Assembly (NCBI GenBank): GCA_949744025.1
Contig: CATJWA010000313.1
Coordinates: 1-5,149 of the forward strand
Length of the DNA stretch: 5,149 bases
From: an uncultured Eubacteriales bacterium
GTDB taxonomy: Bacteria; Bacillota; Clostridia; Oscillospirales; Oscillospiraceae
Reading direction: 5' to 3'
The notes under the pieces were generated by a model, which ran no database searches, was not told the DNA's origin, and saw only the letters and a list, made by a program, of their open reading frames with translations. How positions within the stretch are numbered: the stretch's first letter is position 1; each line of letters starts with the position of its first letter. Shown here in pieces: positions 1 through 5,149 of this stretch. Position numbers and translations under genes: made by a program.

Positions 1-912
1 CGCTTCCGCGGCGGGGGCTGCCGTGACTTCCGGCTCGGGCTCGGGCTCAGGGAGCTCCGGCGGAGGCCCCGGAGAGGCTGAGGGCTCCGGAGGGGGCGTA
101 TACTGCGGCTCGGGCAGGGAGCTGAGGTACAGCGAGTAATCGGTCATGAGCGCGCACAGCTCGGCAAGAATGTCCTCGCCGCCGCGGACCTTATTGGTGA
201 ACACCACCAGCGCGAAGGGGCGAGGGGAGTACACGATGCCGCAGTCATCCAGCTCGCCCTGAAAATATCCGTATTTGTGGGCAATCTCATAATCGCTCCC
301 GCTCTTTTTGAAGTAGCGGCCGGGGTGGGCGGCTTTCATGTGAGCGATAACCGTGTCGTACAGAGCGCTGTTGTCGTAGAGGTACACGAGAGTATTTATC
401 ATAAACCGCGCGCTTATGCGGTTGTCGGTGAAATACTCCTCGGGCAGCTCGCTCTCGTCAAGACCGGAATACTGCGACAGCAGCAGCCGGTAATCGTGCT
501 GACCGAGGTGCAGCGCACTGTGCAGAGCGTCGGCCGCGGCGTTGTCGGAGTAGACTATCGACAGCTCCATTGCCCGCTCGACGGTGTACACGCCGGCCAT
601 GTCGTCCGCGCTTATGTCGCCGGAGGCGAGCTTGTCGGCATAAACCATGTTCAGTGGCAGCTTGTACATGCTGCCGGCGACCATGAAAGCGTCGCCGTTG
701 AAGAACCATTCGCTGCCCGTCGCGAAATCGTACCAGCCCATGGCGAAGCTGTCCTCGGTAAGTCCGCGCCCGGCGATATAGCGGGCCATCACCTCGTCGA
801 GACTCTCCGCGGTGAAATCGGCCTCGAAGCTGCCGGCGGCTGTGCAGGAGAGCAGCGCCGCCGCCGTCAGCGCGAGCAGGAGCGTGAGCTTAAGCTTTTT
901 ACAAAGTCTCAT
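1..912 (-). CDS. Class A beta-lactamase-like serine hydrolase, lipoprotein (3' end cut by window edge)
   Basis: The frame is open for 304 codons from the ATG at 912-910 to the left edge, with no stop. Residues 1-23 form a lipoprotein signal: KK-rich start, hydrophobic LTLLLALTAAALL, then LLSC with Cys23 as the likely lipidated residue, so the protein should sit outside the membrane. The penicillin-binding/beta-lactamase fold shows as SMYK (nucleophile Ser81, Lys84), SDN (Ser122-Asn124) and, in place of the usual KTG, HKYG (Lys213-Gly215). An ESEL stretch (Glu153-Leu156) may sit at the omega loop, but the Asn expected after it is Pro157 and the loop looks short. A beta-lactam-hydrolysing role is therefore doubtful; a cell-wall or peptide hydrolase, or a drug-binding protein, is equally possible. 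From about residue 267 the protein turns into a Pro/Glu/Ala-rich tail of at least 38 residues. CGGAGG at 918-923 lies 5 nt before the ATG and supports this start. It is divergent from polA. The fold is well supported, the substrate is not. Confidence 0.88.
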   Translation of the reverse strand, partial: MRLCKKLKLTLLLALTAAALLSCTAAGSFEADFTAESLDEVMARYIAGRGLTEDSFAMGWYDFATGSEWFFNGDAFMVAGSMYKLPLNMVYADKLASGDISADDMAGVYTVERAMELSIVYSDNAAADALHSALHLGQHDYRLLLSQYSGLDESELPEEYFTDNRISARFMINTLVYLYDNSALYDTVIAHMKAAHPGRYFKKSGSDYEIAHKYGYFQGELDDCGIVYSPRPFALVVFTNKVRGGEDILAELCALMTDYSLYLSSLPEPQYTPPPEPSASPGPPPELPEPEPEPEVTAAPAAEA

Positions 913-953
913 GCCGGCCTCCGTACACAGAGTTTCTTGTCAGCTATGCGAAG

Positions 954-982
954 ATTATACGATATATGCTCGGGAAAAGCAA
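954..982 (-). promoter_or_regulatory. Probable sigma-A promoter of the serine hydrolase gene
   Basis: On the minus strand a perfect -10 box TATAAT lies at 959-954. A weak -35 candidate TTGCTT (TTG kept, last three bases off consensus) lies at 982-977, with a 17-nt spacer. Transcription would begin near 947, giving a leader of about 35 nt that contains the CGGAGG site. The -10 is convincing; the -35 is only a half match. Confidence 0.6.
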
Positions 983-1005
983 GCTTGGGATGAATATTGC
1001 GGGGC

Positions 1006-1034
1006 TTGACCGCGCGCTTTTCAAAAAGTATAAT
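1006..1034 (+). promoter_or_regulatory. Sigma-A promoter of polA and the downstream genes
   Basis: TTGACC at 1006-1011 (five of six consensus bases) and a perfect TATAAT at 1029-1034 are separated by exactly 17 nt, so this is a near-consensus housekeeping promoter. The start point should fall near 1041, giving a leader of about 56 nt before the polA ATG. No other promoter-like site stands out at the later gene junctions, so it probably drives all four plus-strand genes. Confidence 0.8.
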
Positions 1035-1063
1035 ATAACGTGATAACCGGACAGGATAGCATT

Positions 1064-1078
1064 GCCGGACTGACCGGC
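1064..1078 (+). other. Small hairpin in the polA leader
   Basis: GCCGG (1064-1068) and CCGGC (1074-1078) form a perfect 5-bp GC stem with a 5-nt loop, ending 4 nt before the GGAGGT ribosome-binding site at 1083-1088. A CCGGAC copy at 1047-1052 repeats 1065-1070 and could pair alternatively with CCGG at 1065-1068 or 1074-1077. There is no U-run after the stem, so it is not a terminator. It could modulate ribosome access or protect the mRNA end, or mean nothing. Confidence 0.35.
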
Positions 1079-1096
1079 TTACGGAGGTAAAAGAGC

Positions 1097-3754
1097 ATGA
1101 AGCTTATGATGATAGACGGCAACAGCGTCGTCAACCGCGCGTTTTACGGCATACGGATGCTCAACGCGCCCGACGGCACGCCGACAAACGCGGTTTACGG
1201 CTTTCTGACCATACTCGGCCGCCTGCTGGACGAGGAGAAGCCCGAGGGGCTGTGCGTGGCTTTCGACCTGAAAGCGCCGACCTTTCGCCATTTGCAGTAT
1301 GAGGGCTACAAGGCGCAGCGAAAGCCCATGCCGGAGGACCTGGCTGTGCAGATACCCATTCTCAAGCAGGTGCTCGACGCAATGGGAATAATGCGCCTTG
1401 AGCTGGCCGGCTACGAGGCCGACGACCTTATCGGCACCGTCAGCCGCCTGTGCGGCGAGGCGGGGCACGAGTGCGTGATAGTCACAGGCGACAAGGACAG
1501 CTTCCAGCTCATCGGCGGCGGAACACGGGTTTTGCACATCAAAACCCGCATGGGCCAGACCGAGACGGTCAACTACACCGCCGAACGCTTTTTCGAGGAA
1601 TACGGCTTTACGCCGCCGCGCATGGTGGACCTCAAGGCTCTTATGGGCGACGCGTCGGACAACATACCCGGCGTTGCCGGCGTGGGAGAGAAAACGGCGA
1701 TGGACCTGATACGGCGCTTTGACACGGTGCAGCGCATTTATGACGGGCTCGAGACGCTGGATATAAAAGACAGCGTGCGAAAGAAGTTAGCCGCTGGCGC
1801 GGACAGCGCGCGCATGAGCTTTGAGCTGGCGACAATAGACACCGCCGTGCCGCTGGAATTTGACCCCGAGGACGCGCGGCGGAGCGGGGAGACGAAGCCG
1901 GAGCTGTACGGGCTGTTTTTGAAGCTGGGGTTCACGAAATTTATCGAGAAGTACAAGCTCACGCCGCCGGATGAAAGTGCGCCGGTTTTTACATGTGAGT
2001 GCACCATGGAGCGGCTGACGGATTTACGCTCCGTGTCCGAGGCGGCGGAGCGGCTGCGCGCTTTGGGCAGGCCGGCGTTTTACTGGTGTCTGCCGGAACT
2101 GGATTTTGTTGCGGTTGAGTCGGGGGATGACGGCGGCGGAAGGGCATACATTCTCCGCGGGGACGGCTTTGACGGGGATTATGGCGGAGCGCTGGCGCTG
2201 CTGTTTGACCCGGAGATAAAAAAGGTCGGGCACAACATCAAGGATTTGCAGCGGGAGCTGCTTGCGCGCGGCCTGAGTACGTACGGCTGGGCGTTTGACA
2301 CGGCGCTGGCGGCCTATCTGCTGGACGCGACGGCGGGCAGCTATGATATAGAGCGGCTGTGCATGAAGTACTGCGGCTTTGAGCCATACAGGGCGAAAGC
2401 ACAGAGCAGCGGACAGATGTCCCTGCTCGACGGGGAGGACGTGACGAGTGCGCAGGAGGACGCGGAGCGGGCATCATTCGCTGCGGCGCTCGGCTGCCTT
2501 TACGACGCGCTGGGTAAAAAGCTGGGGGAGTACGGTATGGAGCGGCTGTATTATGAGATTGAGCTGCCGCTGTGCGCCGTGCTCGCGGACATGGAGCGCG
2601 AGGGCTTCTTGGTGGACAGGCAGGCGCTGTACGATTTCGGAGAGAGTCTGACAGGCAGCATCGACGCGCTCGAGCAAAGCATATGGGCGCGCGCGGGGGA
2701 GAAGTTCAACATCAATTCGCCGAAGCAGCTCGGCGCAGTGCTGTTTGAAAAGCTGCTGCTGCCGGCGGGGAAAAAGACCAAGACCGGCTGGAGCACCAGC
2801 GCGGACGTGCTGGAAAAGCTGCGGGGCAAGGACCCGATAATTGAGGAAATTCTTGATTACCGTATGCTGACCAAGCTCAAGTCCACCTATGCCGACGGGC
2901 TTTTAAAGGTGATCGGTCCCGACGGGAGGATACACACCAACTTCCAGATGACCGTGACGGCGACGGGACGTCTGTCGTCCACCGAGCCGAATTTGCAGAA
3001 CATTCCCATACGCAGGGAGCTGGGAGGGCATATCCGGCGCATGTTCACCGCGCGCGAGGGCTGTGTGCTGGTAGACGCGGACTACAGCCAGATAGAGCTG
3101 CGCCTGCTGGCGCACATCTCGGGAGACACGGACATGATAAACGCTTTCAAAAGCGGAGAGGACATTCACGCCGTTACGGCCTCACAGGTATTTAACCTGC
3201 CGCTTTCGGAGGTTACACCGGTGCACAGGAGCCGCGCCAAGGCGGTGAATTTCGGGATTGTCTACGGTATCTCGGCCTGGTCGCTGGCACAGGACATCGG
3301 CGTGACGCCGAACGAGGCGAAGGAGTATATGGATGCGTACCTGAGCAAGTATCACGGCGTGAGGGAGTATATGAAAAGCGTAGTCGAACAGGCAAGAGAG
3401 CAGGGCTATGTCGCCACGCTTTACGGCCGACGCAGGGCTCTGCCGGAGCTGAAGAGCTCGAACTTCAACACGCGCTCTTTCGGCGAGCGTGTGGCGCTGA
3501 ACATGCCGATTCAGGGCACGGCTGCGGACGTGATAAAGCTGGCGATGGTGAATGTGCACCGCCGGTTAAGGGACGAGGGACTTGAAGCTCGGCTTATTTT
3601 GCAGGTGCATGACGAGCTCATCGCGGAGTGTCCCGAGTCCGAGGCGGAGCGTGTGCGCGAGCTGATAAAGCAGGAGATGGAGAGCGCGGCGGATTTCTCC
3701 GTCACGCTCGCGGCCCAGGCCGGAGCCGGCAAGAGCTGGGCGCAGGCGCACTGA
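1097..3754 (+). CDS. polA: DNA polymerase I with inactive 3'-5' exonuclease domain
   Basis: A complete 885-residue polymerase of family A, which fills repair gaps and removes RNA primers in the cytoplasm. The 5' nuclease spans about residues 1-290: MIDGN with Asp7, the ADD pair Asp109/Asp110, GDKD with Asp132/Asp134, and GDASDN with Asp185/Asp188 leading into a helix-hairpin-helix. Residues about 310-475 are the proofreading fold, but the strand that should carry the metal-binding DxE (327-336, AFYWCLPELD) lacks it, while HNIKD (379-383) and the FDT Asp401 remain. Proofreading is therefore probably lost, as in Bacillus- and Taq-type enzymes. The polymerase starts near 481 with motif A DADYSQIELR (Asp662 catalytic), the O helix with Arg711, Lys715 and Phe719 of NFG, and motif C QVHDE (Asp839). 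GGAGGT at 1083-1088 sits 8-9 nt before the ATG. It is the first gene of the apparent operon; the next gene starts 1 nt after its stop. Confidence 0.98.
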   Translation: MKLMMIDGNSVVNRAFYGIRMLNAPDGTPTNAVYGFLTILGRLLDEEKPEGLCVAFDLKAPTFRHLQYEGYKAQRKPMPEDLAVQIPILKQVLDAMGIMRLELAGYEADDLIGTVSRLCGEAGHECVIVTGDKDSFQLIGGGTRVLHIKTRMGQTETVNYTAERFFEEYGFTPPRMVDLKALMGDASDNIPGVAGVGEKTAMDLIRRFDTVQRIYDGLETLDIKDSVRKKLAAGADSARMSFELATIDTAVPLEFDPEDARRSGETKPELYGLFLKLGFTKFIEKYKLTPPDESAPVFTCECTMERLTDLRSVSEAAERLRALGRPAFYWCLPELDFVAVESGDDGGGRAYILRGDGFDGDYGGALALLFDPEIKKVGHNIKDLQRELLARGLSTYGWAFDTALAAYLLDATAGSYDIERLCMKYCGFEPYRAKAQSSGQMSLLDGEDVTSAQEDAERASFAAALGCLYDALGKKLGEYGMERLYYEIELPLCAVLADMEREGFLVDRQALYDFGESLTGSIDALEQSIWARAGEKFNINSPKQLGAVLFEKLLLPAGKKTKTGWSTSADVLEKLRGKDPIIEEILDYRMLTKLKSTYADGLLKVIGPDGRIHTNFQMTVTATGRLSSTEPNLQNIPIRRELGGHIRRMFTAREGCVLVDADYSQIELRLLAHISGDTDMINAFKSGEDIHAVTASQVFNLPLSEVTPVHRSRAKAVNFGIVYGISAWSLAQDIGVTPNEAKEYMDAYLSKYHGVREYMKSVVEQAREQGYVATLYGRRRALPELKSSNFNTRSFGERVALNMPIQGTAADVIKLAMVNVHRRLRDEGLEARLILQVHDELIAECPESEAERVRELIKQEMESAADFSVTLAAQAGAGKSWAQAH

Positions 3755-3755
3755 C

Positions 3756-4541
3756 ATGCTCGGATTTGAGGAGGTGGGCGCGCTGCTTGACCGCGCCGCG
3801 GAAGCGCTGCCGAGGGAGATTTTTAAGGACCTCAACGGCGGCGTGAATCTCATCGACGACGTAAGGCGCGATGAGGACGGAAATTATATCATGGGACTGT
3901 ACCACCACGACGGCATGGGCAGGTATATTGAGATTTTTTACGGCTCCTTCGCCGCGCTGTATCCCGACGCGGAGCCGGAGGAGCTGGAAAGGGAGCTGAG
4001 AAAGACTCTGCACCACGAGCTGACGCACCACATAGAAAACAAGGCCGGCGATCGGACGCTTGAGCGCTGGGACGAGCAGCACAAGGCGGAGCTGGCCATG
4101 GGAGGGCCCCTGCGCGCGGAGAGCATACTGTTTGTATGCGCGGATGGGGCGCTGCTCTCGCCGGTGTGCCTCAGGATGTTTGAAAGCGAGTGCGCGCGGC
4201 GCTTCCTGCGTGTGGGATGTGCATACGCCGGGCTGGAAGTGCCGGACGGTACGCCGCCGGAGGAGGCCCTCAGGGCGGCACGGGAGTTGGGGGCGGATAT
4301 TTCCGTCTGCGTGCCGCAGAGAGTGTCCGAACGGCTGATAAGAGGCTTTGACGCGGTGCTGTGCATGACGCTGGCGCAGGCTGAAGAACTGGCGGAGCGG
4401 TTCCCAGAATATGAGGAGCGGATAATGTGCCTTGGACAGCGCGACATGACCCCTCCGCGGCTCAAAGGCGGATGGGCGCGGCTCATGCGTGCGCTCAAGG
4501 CGGAGATTGACGCACTGTGCGATGAATTGGAGGAGGAATGA
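3756..4541 (+). CDS. Metallopeptidase-like (HExxH) domain fused to degenerate low-molecular-weight phosphatase domain
   Basis: A 261-residue cytoplasmic protein with no signal peptide or membrane segment, made of two parts. Residues about 1-113 resemble the small minimal-metalloprotease-like (zincin) family, with the helix LHHELTHHIE giving the zinc motif His87-Glu88-x-x-His91. The Gly and Asp that often follow in this family (HExxHxxGxxD) are Glu94 and Ala97 here, so the third zinc ligand is unclear. After a short linker (about 114-122), residues 123-261 follow the low-molecular-weight protein tyrosine/arginine phosphatase fold: ILFVC at the P-loop, the SP after it, an AGLEVPDG..P stretch, ELGADIS, and DAVLCMT before a final helix. 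The P-loop CX5R has Cys128 but Leu134 instead of the essential arginine, and the usual DP acid loop is replaced by RDMTPP (229-234), so phosphatase activity is unlikely. It has no clear ribosome-binding site and starts 1 nt after the polA stop, which suggests coupled translation. Substrates are unknown. Confidence 0.85.
   Translation: MLGFEEVGALLDRAAEALPREIFKDLNGGVNLIDDVRRDEDGNYIMGLYHHDGMGRYIEIFYGSFAALYPDAEPEELERELRKTLHHELTHHIENKAGDRTLERWDEQHKAELAMGGPLRAESILFVCADGALLSPVCLRMFESECARRFLRVGCAYAGLEVPDGTPPEEALRAARELGADISVCVPQRVSERLIRGFDAVLCMTLAQAEELAERFPEYEERIMCLGQRDMTPPRLKGGWARLMRALKAEIDALCDELEEE
4529..4536 (+). promoter_or_regulatory. Double ribosome-binding site before tandem rimI start codons
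   Basis: GGAGGAGG lies inside the end of the upstream gene, directly before two adjacent ATG codons (4538 and 4541). The first GGAGG is 4 nt from the first ATG and 7 nt from the second, so the second ATG has the better spacing. The real protein may begin one methionine later than annotated. Confidence 0.6.
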
Positions 4542-5029
4542 TGGAGGTACGCGACGTTTGCCGCGGCGACCTTGAGCGTATAGCAGAGCTTGAGGGCAAG
4601 TGCTTCTCCATGCCGTGGACAAGGGAGCAGCTGGACGCGCAGCTTGGGGAAGGGCATGTTTTCCTGGCCGTGTGTGAGAACGGGGAGATAATAGGCTACG
4701 TGGGGATGATGTATGTGCTCGACGAGGGGTACATTTCCAACGTGGCGGTTGTTCCTGAGCAGCGCAGGCGCGGCGCTGCCGCGGCGCTGCTCAGCGAGCT
4801 GGAAAAACGTGCCCGTGCACTGGGACTGGCCTTTCTCACGCTGGAGGTGCGGCAGGGCAACGCGCCGGCGCGCGCGCTGTACGAAAAAGCCGGCTATGAA
4901 ATTGTGGGCCGCAGGAAAAATTACTATGAGCATCCGCGCGAGGATGCTGTACTTATGACGCTGTACCTTGCGAAAGATGGGGAGGCGGCAGGATTGGAGA
5001 TGATGGAAAATGCTGATAATGTCGGTTGA
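4538..5029 (+). CDS. rimI: Ribosomal-protein alanine N-acetyltransferase RimI (GNAT family)
   Basis: A 163-residue GNAT enzyme that would move an acetyl group from acetyl-CoA to the N-terminal alanine of ribosomal protein bS18 (known for RimI; here inferred by family). The RimI pattern is clear: CFSMPW near residues 22-27, the YISNVAVVP strand (65-73), the acetyl-CoA pyrophosphate loop RRRGAA (76-81), then LEVRQGN (102-108), ALYEKAGY (113-120) and RRKNYYEHP (125-133). Glu103 and Tyr115 fall at the positions of the known catalytic base and acid of enterobacterial RimI. About 19 residues follow the core fold; this short polar tail overlaps the start of tsaD and may exist mainly because of that overlap. 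The start overlaps the previous stop by ATGA (4 nt). Its place before tsaD supports RimI over other GNAT proteins. Confidence 0.93.
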   Translation: MMEVRDVCRGDLERIAELEGKCFSMPWTREQLDAQLGEGHVFLAVCENGEIIGYVGMMYVLDEGYISNVAVVPEQRRRGAAAALLSELEKRARALGLAFLTLEVRQGNAPARALYEKAGYEIVGRRKNYYEHPREDAVLMTLYLAKDGEAAGLEMMENADNVG

Positions 5030-5149
5030 ATCCACCTGCGACGAGACGGCCGTGGCGCTTGTGCGCGACGGTCGGGAGCTGATAACGGACCAGATATTCT
5101 CGCAGGCGGACCTGCACGCCATATACGGCGGCGTGGTGCCTGAGATAGC
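5010..5149 (+). CDS. tsaD: tRNA threonylcarbamoyladenosine transferase TsaD (5' part only, cut by window edge)
   Basis: Forty-six codons plus two bases are visible. The product is the ASKHA-fold subunit that transfers threonylcarbamoyl to A37 of ANN-decoding tRNAs, making t6A together with TsaB and TsaE in bacteria. The N-terminal signature is plain: VESTCDETAVALV (residues 6-18), then SQADLHAIYGGVVPEI (31-46), the usual SQ..LH..YGGVVPE block. The start at 5010 matches the family's short lead-in (MLIMSVES) and overlaps the end of rimI by 20 nt; GGAG at 4996-4999 is a modest ribosome-binding site 10 nt upstream. An internal ATG at 5019 is possible but would trim the first strand. The rest of the gene, including the metal-binding histidines, lies outside the window. 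Confidence 0.95.
   Translation, partial: MLIMSVESTCDETAVALVRDGRELITDQIFSQADLHAIYGGVVPEI

Noticed and set aside
1..120. Pro/Glu-rich repeat-like DNA at the left edge as a tandem repeat or CRISPR remnant
   Set aside because: The short GGCTCGGGCTCGGGCTC-type repeats translate to a Pro-Glu tail in the serine hydrolase frame; unit size and lack of spacers exclude CRISPR.
277..993. Long plus-strand open frame of 238 codons opposite the serine hydrolase
   Set aside because: It is antisense to a gene with clear signal peptide and catalytic motifs, has no fitting ribosome-binding site, and its product has no recognisable motif; GC-rich codon use opens such mirror frames.
3730..3770. Possible frameshift or terminator at the polA/fusion gene junction
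   Set aside because: PolA ends normally after its last helix, the next frame starts cleanly 1 nt later, and no stem followed by a T-run is present.
4092..4125. Possibility that the metallopeptidase and phosphatase halves are two genes with a missed start
   Set aside because: The frame is continuous through the linker; the in-frame ATG at 4098 has no GGAGG-type site at a good distance, and no stop lies between the halves, so a true fusion is the simpler reading.
3702..4622. Minus-strand open frame of 306 codons across the polA end and the fusion gene
   Set aside because: It lies opposite well-supported coding sequence, is rich in Arg, His and Pro as expected from reversed GC-rich codons, and shows no domain.
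3938..5122. Minus-strand open frame of 394 codons opposite the fusion gene, rimI and tsaD
   Set aside because: Ser/Arg-rich low-information product covering three plus-strand genes with strong family motifs; a mirror artefact.

Overview
The window reads as chromosomal housekeeping DNA from a GC-rich member of the Firmicutes/Clostridia, possibly Oscillospiraceae-like. This rests on four things: a PolA with a degenerate proofreading domain, strong GGAGG ribosome-binding sites with consensus sigma-A promoters, short gene spacings and overlaps, and a rimI-tsaD pair. The taxonomic call is an inference from gene content and style; there is no rRNA or other marker here to prove it.

Layout: positions 1-912 (minus strand) hold most of a secreted lipoprotein of the class A beta-lactamase-like serine hydrolase family. 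It runs off the left edge inside a proline/glutamate-rich C-terminal tail. Positions 913-1096 are a divergent intergenic region with a recognisable sigma-A-type promoter for each direction and a small hairpin in the polA leader. From 1097 to the right edge there are four plus-strand genes packed head to tail: polA (1097-3754), a minimal metalloprotease-like domain fused to a degenerate low-molecular-weight phosphatase domain (3756-4541), rimI (4538-5029), and the 5' end of tsaD (5010-5149, cut by the window edge). Gaps and overlaps are 1 nt, -4 nt and -20 nt, and no terminator-like hairpin separates the genes, so they look like one translationally coupled operon driven by the promoter near 1006-1034.

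How the genes relate: PolA repairs DNA and processes Okazaki fragments. RimI acetylates the N-terminal alanine of a ribosomal protein. TsaD carries out the final step of t6A tRNA modification. The fused protein between polA and rimI has no established role that can be read from the sequence. It keeps an HExxH zinc-protease motif but has lost the catalytic arginine of the phosphatase P-loop. That fusion is the most unusual object here. I found no mobile element, CRISPR array, RNA gene or convincing new defence or biosynthetic system.
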